From an uncultured Magnetococcales bacterium (lineage in GTDB: Bacteria > Pseudomonadota > Magnetococcia > Magnetococcales > Magnetaquicoccaceae), in NCBI GenBank assembly GCA_903913345.1, contig CAIWLA010000179.1, positions 1-10,915 of the forward strand: DNA of 10,915 nt, read 5' to 3'. Positions 1 through 7,161 of this stretch are shown here, piece by piece. Position numbers and translations under genes: made by a program. Under the pieces are notes generated by a model. The model was not told where the DNA came from and made no database searches. It saw nothing but the letters and a program-made list of their open reading frames with translations. Within the stretch, counting starts at the first letter, position 1. Each line of letters begins with the position of its first letter.

Positions 1-268
1 ATCCCCCGACCGTGTGCAGATGGTGCAATACTGCAGAGACAAACACGATCATGACATCAAAGCGCAGGTTGAAGGTATCTGCCATCCCCAGACCATCCCC
101 TGCGGTCAACCGCAACACCCAATCCACGATCCGGCCATGCACGGCCAGCATTTGCGCCCGCACCCTTTGTGTTTCCTGCCTGTTATCGGCGTCAGAGGCG
201 GATGGTTTGGCGTGGCTCGCCACCGCATCGGGCCACCGTCTGGGAGATAATCTGTGCAACCATGACAT
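1..268 (-). CDS. Ubiquinol-cytochrome c chaperone family protein (CBP3/UQCC1-like), 5' part only
   Basis: Reading the minus strand from the ATG at 268 gives 89 codons with no stop before the window edge, so the C-terminal part is missing. The visible protein has a basic, low-complexity N-terminus (about residues 1-45). It then has a helical stretch whose core, GRIVDWVLRL followed by LGMADTFNLRFDVMIVFVS (about residues 45-79), resembles the start of the ubiquinol-cytochrome c chaperone domain (often seen as D-T-x-x-x-R-F-E/D). Family members assist cytochrome b / complex III assembly; in alphaproteobacteria the gene often sits beside a bamE-like gene, as here. The start at 268 is preferred over the in-frame ATG at 310 because AGGAG lies 10 nt upstream of it. 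Family assignment rests on motif memory and only half of the protein, so it is probable, not certain. Confidence 0.7.
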   Translation of the reverse strand, partial: MSWLHRLSPRRWPDAVASHAKPSASDADNRQETQRVRAQMLAVHGRIVDWVLRLTAGDGLGMADTFNLRFDVMIVFVSAVLHHLHTVGG

Positions 269-278
269 GGAAACTTTG

Positions 279-283
279 CTCCT
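279..283 (-). promoter_or_regulatory. Ribosome binding site fixing the start of the minus-strand chaperone gene
   Basis: On the minus strand AGGAG (complement of 279-283) lies 10 nt before the ATG at 268. The other in-frame ATG at 310 has no purine-rich sequence before it. This favours the shorter product. Confidence 0.5.
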
Positions 284-386
284 GCTCGTGCAGAGGGTAT
301 CATGGACCATGGGCTGTCGATCGCAACAGGGGGCATTGTCCTGGGATTGAAAGCCAGTTTACCACTCTATCGAATATGGAACCACC

Positions 387-950
387 ATGGTCCGATTGAT
401 CCGATTTTTTTTCCTGTCGATTCTGCTCTCTTTTTCCCTCTTCCTGGTGGCCTGTCAGGCGGTCATTCACGAGAAGGGCACCATGCTGGATCCCGCCCTG
501 GTGGCCCAGATCAAGGTGGGGGTGACGACCCGTGCCCAGGTGAAGGAGTGGCTGGGTGTGCCCACCATTGTCCATGTTTATCGAAAGGATGTGTGGGTTT
601 ATCTGCAGGATCGACAATACAAGAACATACAACGCACCTTTGCCAGGGTGATCAATCGGGTGGAAATCACCTTTGACGAACGGGGTGTCGTCAAGGAGAT
701 TCAGCACAATTTTGGCGACAAACTGCTGAATCCAGAAACCTTGCCCGCAGCGCACAACAACAAGAGCTGGTTTGGATGGCTTTGGGACACTGAATACATG
801 CGTCCTGCCACGGAGGGTGGTGAGGTGACGAAACCGGAGGGAGAGGTTGCGCAGGTCGCCAATCCCGTGCCAGACGAGCAGAAAGGGCCATCGGAACAGC
901 GGAAAGAGGGTCGTTCCTGGTGGCGGTTCTGGTCATCCGACCAGGAGTGA
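387..950 (+). CDS. bamE: Outer membrane protein assembly factor BamE (SmpA/OmlA family lipoprotein)
   Basis: The product is a 187-residue lipoprotein. Residues 1-22 are a signal peptide with Arg at 3 and 6 and a long hydrophobic core. The lipobox LVAC puts the lipidated cysteine at residue 23, so the mature protein is anchored in a membrane, normally the outer one, facing the periplasm. The SmpA/OmlA fold follows: a GTML stretch (31-34), then IKVGVTTRAQVKEWLGVPT (42-60), which is the family hallmark (I-x-x-G-x-T-x-x-x-V then LG-x-P), then two strands ending near 107. BamE stabilises the BamA-BamD complex that inserts beta-barrels. The tail beyond about 115 is an extension with aromatic clusters (WFGWLW at 128-133, WWRFW at 178-182) and a charged Glu/Pro-rich linker. 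A weak GGA six nt upstream is the only ribosome binding site seen. The gene is divergent from the chaperone-like gene and is followed 6 nt later by the phosphorylase gene. Confidence 0.9.
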   Translation: MVRLIRFFFLSILLSFSLFLVACQAVIHEKGTMLDPALVAQIKVGVTTRAQVKEWLGVPTIVHVYRKDVWVYLQDRQYKNIQRTFARVINRVEITFDERGVVKEIQHNFGDKLLNPETLPAAHNNKSWFGWLWDTEYMRPATEGGEVTKPEGEVAQVANPVPDEQKGPSEQRKEGRSWWRFWSSDQE

Positions 951-956
951 CCGGGG

Positions 957-1673
957 GTGACAAGACCGCTGCGCCTGGCCTTGATTGGGGGGACCAGTCT
1001 GTTGGAGGCTTCCCCGTTTTGTCATGCCACCCCTCTCCCTGTCTCCACCCCCTACGGGGTGGTCACCCTGTTGGAGCAGGGGGGGCTGCTGTTTTTGCAA
1101 CGGCATGGGTTGGAGGGGTATACCCCGCCGCATCGCATCAACCATCACGCCCATCTGACTGCCCTGCAACAGGCCGGTGCGGAACGGATTGTGGCGATTG
1201 GTTCGGTGGGCAGTCTGCGCCTGGAGATGCCCCCCGGCACCCTGGTGGTGCCCGATGATTTTTATGCCCCCCAGTTGAGCCTCTCCTTTTTTGATGATCA
1301 CCGGGGGCACCGGGTGCCGGAATTTCACCCGGAGTGGCGCGCCTCTCTGCTGGAGATCTGGCAACGCACCGATCTCCCCCCGCCCTGTTCCAGTGGTATC
1401 TATTGGCAGACCACCGGGCCGCGTTTTGAGACGCCGGCGGAAATTCGTCTGTTGGCTCCCCACGTTCATCTGGTCGGGATGACCATCGCCTCGGAGTGCA
1501 TTCTGGCCGGTGAATTGGAGCTGCCGTATGCGGCGGTCTGCATCGTGGACAATTTTGCCAATGGCATTCAGGCCGAAAAACTCTCTTATGACTCATTCAA
1601 GGCACAGGTCCATGCCAACCAGGCGGTCCTGTTGCGCACCATAACGAGGCTCGTCGAGGAGCTGATGGCATGA
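957..1673 (+). CDS. PNP/MTAP-family phosphorylase, probably S-methyl-5'-thioinosine phosphorylase
   Basis: The 238-residue protein belongs to the trimeric purine nucleoside phosphorylase/MTA phosphorylase family. Visible motifs are an N-terminal GGTSL phosphate loop (11-15), QRHG (48-51, usually PRHG), PPHRIN (57-62), VGSL (84-87), TTGPRFET (152-159) and VGMTIASE (173-180) with the substrate-contacting Met and Glu. In the base-binding loop the sequence is VDNF (197-200). As I align it, Asn199 sits where adenine-specific MTA phosphorylases carry the first of two Asp residues, and the second Asp is missing. Asn there suits a 6-oxopurine, hence methylthioinosine. The next gene encodes an MTA deaminase and overlaps by 4 nt, so the two likely act in sequence, giving hypoxanthine and methylthioribose-1-phosphate. 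The start is GTG, with AGGAG (943-947) 9 nt upstream inside the end of bamE. General PNP or MTA phosphorylase activity is the alternative. Confidence 0.85.
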   Translation: MTRPLRLALIGGTSLLEASPFCHATPLPVSTPYGVVTLLEQGGLLFLQRHGLEGYTPPHRINHHAHLTALQQAGAERIVAIGSVGSLRLEMPPGTLVVPDDFYAPQLSLSFFDDHRGHRVPEFHPEWRASLLEIWQRTDLPPPCSSGIYWQTTGPRFETPAEIRLLAPHVHLVGMTIASECILAGELELPYAAVCIVDNFANGIQAEKLSYDSFKAQVHANQAVLLRTITRLVEELMA

Positions 1674-2929
1674 CACTTCATATCCAGAATGGTTGGGTGC
1701 CGGTCCAGGGGTTGATGCAGATACAGGTGGCGAATGGCCGGATTGTGGCCATGGGGGCCGATCTGACCCCTCCCCCCGATGCGGAACGGTTGGATGCCGA
1801 TGGGATGGCGGTGGTGCCCGGTTTTGTCAATGGTCACACCCATGCCGCCATGACCCTCTTTCGCGGTTTCGGGGATGACATGCCCCTCATGGAGTGGCTG
1901 CAAACCCGCATCTGGCCAGCGGAGGCCCGTTTGACCGAAGAGGATGTCTATTGGGGAACCCGTCTGGCCTGTCTGGAGATGATCCGTTCCGGCACCCTCT
2001 GCTTTGCCGACATGTATTGGCATTTTCCTGGCGTGGCCCGTGCGGTGGAGCACAGTGGTCTGCGGGCGGCTCTGGGGGCCGTCATGATCGATGTGGAAGG
2101 GGAAAAACAGGCGAAAGCGTGCCGGTATGCCACGGAGAAGTTTTATGAAGAGGCCATGGGCTATTCGGACCGGATCCGTTTCACCCTGACCCCTCATGCC
2201 ATTTATACAGTCAGTCGCGACAGTTTGCGGTGGGTGAGGGATTTTGCCGCCCGGCATGATTTAATGGTTCAGATCCATCTTTCCGAGACCCGGCATGAGG
2301 TGGAGGAGTCTCTGCGGATGCACGGGCTGCCTCCGGCCCTCTATCTGGATCAACTGGGTCTGCTCCATCCCAAGGTGGTGCTGGCCCATGCGGTACACCT
2401 GGATGGGGTGGAGTGGGATCGGATCGCCCTGCGGGGGGCCACGGTGGTGACCAACCCGGTTTCCAATATGAAACTGGCAGTGGGGGGGATTTTTTCGCAT
2501 CGTCAGGCGGCGATCCGGCGGATTCCCATCGCCCTGGGGACCGATGGGGCGGCTTCCAACAATGCCCTGGACATGTTTCAGGATATGAAAATATTGGCCC
2601 TGATCCAGAAACAGGCCGAGCAGGATCCCACCGCCTTGCCGGCCGACGAGGCGTGGGCCATCGCGACCGGTGCCAGGGCACCGGTTTTTGGTCAGAGTGG
2701 CCGGGTGGCCGTGGGAGAACCCGCCGATTTTATGCTGTTGCGCCATGCTGTCCCGGAGATGACCCCGACCCACCATTTTGTCTCCAATCTGGTCTATGCC
2801 GCCTCCGGGCAGTGGGTGGATACGGTTGTGGTGGCGGGGCGGGTGTTGATGCGCCACCGTCGTGTCGAGGGGGAGGAGGAGATTTGCCATGAAGTCAATC
2901 TCCGGGCGCGACGGGTGTGCCAGACCTGA
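1670..2929 (+). CDS. mtaD: 5'-methylthioadenosine/S-adenosylhomocysteine deaminase
   Basis: This 419-residue amidohydrolase of the TrzN/MtaD/SsnA type is full length for the family. The metal site is complete: H56 and H58 in GFVNGHTHAAM, H203 in QIHLSET with E206 beside it, H240 in LAHAVHL, and D292 in LGTDGAASNN. TPHAIYT (174-180) carries the substrate-side His176, and FRGFGDDMPLMEWL (64-77) is the usual motif following the HxH. The enzyme is cytosolic, binds a divalent metal, and deaminates the adenine ring of methylthioadenosine (giving methylthioinosine) and often of S-adenosylhomocysteine. The ATG overlaps the TGA of the upstream phosphorylase (ATGA), so translation is probably coupled. 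Pairing with a phosphorylase whose base pocket looks tuned to 6-oxopurines supports the deaminate-then-cleave route known from Pseudomonas aeruginosa. The choice between MTA and SAH as main substrate cannot be read from sequence alone. Confidence 0.93.
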   Translation: MTLHIQNGWVPVQGLMQIQVANGRIVAMGADLTPPPDAERLDADGMAVVPGFVNGHTHAAMTLFRGFGDDMPLMEWLQTRIWPAEARLTEEDVYWGTRLACLEMIRSGTLCFADMYWHFPGVARAVEHSGLRAALGAVMIDVEGEKQAKACRYATEKFYEEAMGYSDRIRFTLTPHAIYTVSRDSLRWVRDFAARHDLMVQIHLSETRHEVEESLRMHGLPPALYLDQLGLLHPKVVLAHAVHLDGVEWDRIALRGATVVTNPVSNMKLAVGGIFSHRQAAIRRIPIALGTDGAASNNALDMFQDMKILALIQKQAEQDPTALPADEAWAIATGARAPVFGQSGRVAVGEPADFMLLRHAVPEMTPTHHFVSNLVYAASGQWVDTVVVAGRVLMRHRRVEGEEEICHEVNLRARRVCQT

Positions 2930-3089
2930 CCGAAGGGGGTGGTTGCTGCCCCGGACAACGCGACACCCTGGGGGAGACGACACCTGTTGCGGAAAGTTCT
3001 CTGGCCGATGTGGTGGTGCGACAGGAGAATGGTTTGGTGGCCTCCTGGTTGGGGGGACGGGTCCATTCAGGGTTGGTTGATCCAGTCGC

Positions 3090-3117
3090 TTGTTTTCGGA
3101 GGCCGTTTGTATACATT
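3090..3117 (+). promoter_or_regulatory. Possible weak sigma70-like promoter for the PHP-ATPase/AlbA_2 unit
   Basis: TTGTTT (3090-3095) and TACATT (3112-3117) are 16 nt apart and lie about 35 nt before the start codon at 3153. Matches to TTGACA/TATAAT are 3 and 4 of 6, so this is a weak candidate only. It is listed because the stretch is the AT-richest part of the gap and the downstream genes appear to be a separate transcription unit. Confidence 0.2.
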
Positions 3118-3140
3118 CCCGTTGAACCGGCACACCGGAT

Positions 3141-3148
3141 GGAGGAGG
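3141..3148 (+). promoter_or_regulatory. Strong ribosome binding site of the PHP-ATPase gene
   Basis: GGAGGAGG lies 4 nt before the ATG at 3153. It is close to the ideal anti-16S complement and supports that start over the ATG at codon 4. Confidence 0.65.
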
Positions 3149-3152
3149 GGCA

Positions 3153-5909
3153 ATGAACACAATGTGGCAATGGCCGGGTGCTCGTTGGTGGAAGTTTGAT
3201 TTTCATGCTCATACGCCAGCATCGCATGATTACGGAAAAGGACCGGATCAAGAGACCTTGCGGCATCGCACCGAGAGGGAGTGGTTGCTGGATTTTATGC
3301 GCGCTGAGGTGGATTGTGTCGCCATCACGGATCACAATACCGGAGCCTGGATCGACACGTTGCAAAGGGAATTATCGAAGATGGAATCCGAACAGTTGGA
3401 CGAATTTCGTCCTCTTGTTCTGTTTCCTGGTGTCGAGTTGACCGTCAATGGCGGTTTTCACCTGTTGGCGTTGTTTGATCCAATCGAAACAAAAAGTACA
3501 GATATTGATCATCTGTTGGGATCTGTCGGTTACCCATCGAAGGATGGCCAGGAACGTGTCACTGAAAAGGGGGCCGTAGAGGTCATCGAGGAGATAGTCA
3601 AGCAGGGTGGTTTGGCCATCCCTGCCCATACGGAAAAGCACAGTGGGCTGTTCAAGGTAGTAAAAGGACAATCCCTGGCAGTAATCATCAACAGCGAACA
3701 CCTGTTTGCCATGGAAGTGCATGATCCAGACAGCCCAAAACCTCCACCCTATATCGATAAGAAAATGGGCTGGACCGAAGTTTTGGGTTCAGATGCCCAC
3801 CATCCCACTGGAGAGCGTTGTCCAGGAAGCCACTTTACCTGGGTCAAAATGGGACAACCAACACTGGAGGGGGTGCGACTGGCTTTACTGGATGGCGAGA
3901 TCTCCATCAAGCGTTCCGACCAGTTTCCGGGGATCAATCCAAACGAACATGGACAATGGTGGATCGAATCGCTGACCGTGGACAAGGCGCGCTACATGGG
4001 ATGCACCAGTCCTTTCGAGTGCGGTTTTAATCCGTGGATGAATGCCATTATCGGTGGACGGGGCACCGGCAAATCAACCCTGGCCGAATTTCTGCGTTTG
4101 ACCCTGCGCCGAGAGGGCGAATGGCCCGACAGCCTGAAGAAGGATCTTGAAAAATATAGCAAGGTTTCACAATCACGCCAGGATGATGGATTGCTGACCG
4201 CAGACACTCGGTTGATGGTCATATATCGCAAGGATGGCGGGCGATATCGCGTCCAATGGACACCAAATGGTGGCGAGGAAATTCTTTCCGCGCTGGATGA
4301 AACCCATGCGTGGCAACCGACACAAGGGGTTGTCGCTGATCGGTTTCCTGTTCGAGTCTTCAGTCAGAAACAGATCTTTGAGTTTGCCAGGACGCCACGC
4401 AAACTCCTGGACATCATCGACAACGCTCTGGGAGAGGAACGCCGGACTTGGGCAACGCATTGGCGGGAAACCGAATCGGCCTATCTGTCGTTGCGCGCCA
4501 AGGAGCGGGAAATAGCGACAGGGTTAAAGGATGAGGAACGTATCCAGGGAGAATTGCTGGATGTAAAACGTCGTCTGACTGCTTTCGAGCAGGCAGAACA
4601 CGCCGAAATTCTGAAAATCTACCAACATCGCAAGCAGCAGCAGCGATCCCTGGATACCTGGAAGGATTCATGGTCTGGTACGAGCGATCAATTACGGGCC
4701 ATGGCGGAAGAAATGACGCCTGCTTCCATCGACCAGACTGTTTTTGATCCAGAGGATACCTCCGACCACGAGGTGATGGATGAAACCTCCCGTGTCGTCC
4801 GTCGCCTTGAGAAAATTGCGCGTATCGTTTTGCGCTTGGCCGAGCAGGCCGATGTCTGTTTGAGCCATTGGCAATCCGCACAGTTCGCCCCAAAATGGCA
4901 ATCCACCCTCCGTGACGCAGAAGAAAAATATGAAACCTTGCGGAACAAACTCCGGGAAGAAAAAGCGGGGGAACCCAATGAGTTCGGCAAACTTCTCCAA
5001 CAACGGCATGCTTTGGAGCAGCAATTGGCTGACATGGCATCACGGCGAAAACTCCGGGAAGATGTGCGCTGTCAGGCTGACGAGAAATTGACCTGTCTGG
5101 CGACGTTGCGCAGATCATTGACAGATATGCGCAGTCAATTTCTCAAAAAGGTTCTGACCAACAATCCGTATGTCAAAATTTTTGCGGTACGATTCGGAGA
5201 CGCTGATCTGTACGAGGATCGCCTGCGGGGTTTGATCGATTGCAACCACGGAAAATTCGACAAGGATATCGGCACTGTTGGCCAGGATGGTTTGATCGGG
5301 TTGATCAAGCAGAACAATCCAGAGGATGGTGTTGCCAAACTGAAGCAGGTGGTCAGAAATCTCGCTGCCACAGGGAAGAGCAGTGAATATACGGCAAAGG
5401 ATCAAAGGTTTGTCACCAGACTACGGGAATTACCGCCTGAGCGATTGGATCGGCTGGATCTCTGGTTTCCAGACGATGCATTGGATGTGCGTTACTGTAG
5501 CTCCGGCAATGGGAAAAAATTTCAGAGTATACACACAGGGTCACCCGGACAGAAAACAGCGGCCATACTTGCCTTTCTCCTGTCGCACGGTGCTGAACCA
5601 TTGATCCTGGATCAACCCGAAGACGATCTGGATAATCAGTTGATCTATGAACTGATCGTGGCCCAACTGAGAACCATCAAGCAAAATCGCCAAGTCATTG
5701 TGGTCACACATAATGCCAACATTGTGGTCAATGGTGACGCGGAGTTGGTCATGGCTTTGGGTGTCAGCAATGATCAGACCAACCCAACCTGTACGGGCAG
5801 TTTGCAGGAACAAAAGGTCCGCGAGGAAATTTGTCGCATCATGGAGGGTGGCGAGGAGGCATTCGAACGGCGTTATCGCCGCATTGCCCATGGAGGCCGA
5901 CGTGTTTGA
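3153..5909 (+). CDS. TrlF-like protein: PHP phosphoesterase domain fused to an SMC/ABC-type ATPase
   Basis: The 918-residue protein has two parts. Residues 12-250 form a PHP domain with a full set of metal ligands: H18 and H20 (FDFHAHT), D60-H61 (TDH), E95 (PGVEL), H103, H159 (PAHT), D214 and H216 (GSDAHH). PHP domains hydrolyse phosphoesters, including nucleic acids. Residues 293-918 form a split ATPase: Walker A GGRGTGKST (301-309), a long helical and coiled-coil middle (about 430-680), an ABC-signature-like TGSPGQK (795-801), Walker B LILDQPEDD (817-825) and an H-loop VTHNAN with H853. This order matches SMC/RecN-like ATPases, and the whole matches what is annotated as TrlF-family AAA-like ATPase. 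It is cytosolic, with no signal or membrane segment. It overlaps the next gene and has lower GC than its flanks. The likely role is a nucleic-acid-sensing nuclease in defence or repair; that role is inference. Confidence 0.85.
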   Translation: MNTMWQWPGARWWKFDFHAHTPASHDYGKGPDQETLRHRTEREWLLDFMRAEVDCVAITDHNTGAWIDTLQRELSKMESEQLDEFRPLVLFPGVELTVNGGFHLLALFDPIETKSTDIDHLLGSVGYPSKDGQERVTEKGAVEVIEEIVKQGGLAIPAHTEKHSGLFKVVKGQSLAVIINSEHLFAMEVHDPDSPKPPPYIDKKMGWTEVLGSDAHHPTGERCPGSHFTWVKMGQPTLEGVRLALLDGEISIKRSDQFPGINPNEHGQWWIESLTVDKARYMGCTSPFECGFNPWMNAIIGGRGTGKSTLAEFLRLTLRREGEWPDSLKKDLEKYSKVSQSRQDDGLLTADTRLMVIYRKDGGRYRVQWTPNGGEEILSALDETHAWQPTQGVVADRFPVRVFSQKQIFEFARTPRKLLDIIDNALGEERRTWATHWRETESAYLSLRAKEREIATGLKDEERIQGELLDVKRRLTAFEQAEHAEILKIYQHRKQQQRSLDTWKDSWSGTSDQLRAMAEEMTPASIDQTVFDPEDTSDHEVMDETSRVVRRLEKIARIVLRLAEQADVCLSHWQSAQFAPKWQSTLRDAEEKYETLRNKLREEKAGEPNEFGKLLQQRHALEQQLADMASRRKLREDVRCQADEKLTCLATLRRSLTDMRSQFLKKVLTNNPYVKIFAVRFGDADLYEDRLRGLIDCNHGKFDKDIGTVGQDGLIGLIKQNNPEDGVAKLKQVVRNLAATGKSSEYTAKDQRFVTRLRELPPERLDRLDLWFPDDALDVRYCSSGNGKKFQSIHTGSPGQKTAAILAFLLSHGAEPLILDQPEDDLDNQLIYELIVAQLRTIKQNRQVIVVTHNANIVVNGDAELVMALGVSNDQTNPTCTGSLQEQKVREEICRIMEGGEEAFERRYRRIAHGGRRV
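5892..5896 (+). promoter_or_regulatory. Ribosome binding site pointing to the GTG start at 5902
   Basis: GGAGG lies 5 nt before the GTG at 5902. The in-frame ATG at 5890 sits directly before this element, and no purine-rich sequence precedes that ATG. The site lies inside the end of the PHP-ATPase gene, which would allow coupled re-initiation. Confidence 0.55.
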
Positions 5910-7161
5910 CAGTACAGAGGAACTGCTGCGGAAAATCCAACTGGGAGAGGATACCTTTCTCGAACTCAAGGCTGTTGTCATGGCGGGCAACAAGGTCAAG
6001 GCTCCTGCCCGTGCCGATTTGGCCGATGAGGTGGCGGCCATGGCCAATACGGCCAATGCCGTCATTGTTTTTGGAGTGGACGACAAAACACGGGAGATAA
6101 TCGGTCTTTCCAGGCAGCATCTGGATGATGTGGAACGATATGTCTTTGAAGTGTGCAACGAGAGTATAAAACCGCCCGTTCTGTTTCGTTCCTTGCGCAT
6201 GGAACTGCCGGATACAATGGGATTGCCAAAAGCCATCTTGAAAGTCGACATTCCACGCAGTCTGTTTGTCCATAAGAGTCCTGGCGGATATTTTCACCGC
6301 CAGGGCAGTTCAAAACGCGAGATGGATACGCCGGTGTTGTCCCGCTTGTTGCAGCAGCGCAGTCAAGCCCAACTCATCCGGTTTGATGAACAACCCGTTC
6401 CAGAAACGGTGCTGTCCAACATGGATGAACCTTTGTGGCGGCGATTTCTGGGCATACACACCACTGAGCCAGTGACGACCCTGCGCAAACAGGGTCTGCT
6501 TAAAGCGGATGACGATGGAACGGAACGGGCCACGGTCGCTGGCCTGTTGATGTGTTCCAGAAAACCGGCCCAATGGTTGCCGAGTGCCTTCATCATGGGT
6601 GTTCGCTATCGTGGATCGCGGCAGGATTCCAACCAGCAGTTGGATGCCTCGGAGTGCCATGGTCCCCTGGATGAACAGATCAGGCTTGCCATGGGATTTG
6701 TACGCCGCAACATGTCCGTGGCGGCCAGGAAACAACCCGGCAGGGTCGAATGGCCCCAGTTCAGTATGCGGGCGGTGTTTGAGGCGGTGGTCAACGCTGT
6801 GGCGCACCGGGATTATTCCATTGCCGGATCGAAAATCCGGCTCTTTATGTTTGACGACCGCCTTGAACTCTATTCGCCGGGAACACTACCCAACACGATT
6901 ACCATCGATAATTTACCCCTGCGTCAAGTGACCCGAAACGAATTGCTGACAACGTTGCTGGCGCGTTGTCCAGTTGATGGAGGCGACGAAGGTCTGACGC
7001 GCCAATATTTTATGGAAAAACGCGGTGATGGTGTGCCGATTATCATGGAGGAAAGCCTCAGAAACTCTGGCCGGTTGCCGGAATATCGTCTGATTGACAA
7101 TACGGAACTCCTGTTGACCATTTACGCGGCCAATCCAGAGCATGCCGAAGGGGATACGTGA
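5902..7161 (+). CDS. AlbA_2 (Schlafen-type) domain and HATPase_c_4 domain protein
   Basis: With the GTG start the product has 419 residues; starting at the ATG at 5890 would add four. Residues 16-120 are an AlbA_2 domain, the Schlafen-like nucleic-acid-binding fold: EDTFLELK (16-23), an AMANTANAVIVFGVDD stretch (46-61) and IIGL (66-69). Residues 287-400 resemble the HATPase_c_4 domain of COG2865-type regulators, with EAVVNAVAHRDYS (294-306), DRLELYSPGTLP (319-330) and RNELL (345-349). Many COG2865-like proteins continue into a winged-helix DNA-binding domain; this one stops soon after the ATPase-like part, so it may not be a classical regulator. It overlaps the PHP-ATPase gene by 8 nt, so the two are probably co-translated and may form a complex. 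Schlafen-type proteins can bind or cut RNA, but whether this one is a regulator, sensor or effector cannot be decided from sequence. Confidence 0.85.
   Translation: MFDSTEELLRKIQLGEDTFLELKAVVMAGNKVKAPARADLADEVAAMANTANAVIVFGVDDKTREIIGLSRQHLDDVERYVFEVCNESIKPPVLFRSLRMELPDTMGLPKAILKVDIPRSLFVHKSPGGYFHRQGSSKREMDTPVLSRLLQQRSQAQLIRFDEQPVPETVLSNMDEPLWRRFLGIHTTEPVTTLRKQGLLKADDDGTERATVAGLLMCSRKPAQWLPSAFIMGVRYRGSRQDSNQQLDASECHGPLDEQIRLAMGFVRRNMSVAARKQPGRVEWPQFSMRAVFEAVVNAVAHRDYSIAGSKIRLFMFDDRLELYSPGTLPNTITIDNLPLRQVTRNELLTTLLARCPVDGGDEGLTRQYFMEKRGDGVPIIMEESLRNSGRLPEYRLIDNTELLLTIYAANPEHAEGDT

Larger units (their letters stand above)
2930..3152 (+). other. Gap between mtaD and the PHP-ATPase gene, with one doubtful small ORF
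   Basis: These 223 nt hold no recognisable gene. A 79-codon frame (GTG at 2917 to TGA at 3154-3156) bridges the gap exactly: it starts inside mtaD and its stop overlaps the ATG of the next gene. It has no good ribosome binding site, its GTG lies in GC-rich coding sequence, and its protein matches nothing I know, so I do not call it a gene. A weak GGGGG...CCCC hairpin (2935-2952) has no T-run behind it and is not a convincing terminator. GC content falls toward the right end, close to where the lower-GC genes begin. Confidence 0.4.

Noticed and set aside
347..375. TTGAAA, 17 nt, TCGAAT as a promoter for bamE
   Set aside because: Transcription would start about 5 nt before the bamE ATG, leaving no room for a ribosome binding site. 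The match may be chance.
300..755. 151-codon minus-strand frame opposite bamE
   Set aside because: It overlaps a clear lipoprotein gene and has no motif; its composition fits an antisense shadow.
2935..2952. GGGGG...CCCC hairpin after mtaD as a terminator
   Set aside because: The stem is only four or five pairs with a 9-nt loop and no following T-run.
3077..3115. TTGATC with TATACA as a promoter
   Set aside because: The spacing is 27 nt, too long for a sigma70-type promoter.
2261..3160. 299-codon minus-strand frame across the mtaD 3' end and the gap
   Set aside because: It covers the conserved metal-binding half of mtaD, is Pro/His/Arg-rich and shows no family motif. It has no supporting ribosome binding site that I can see.
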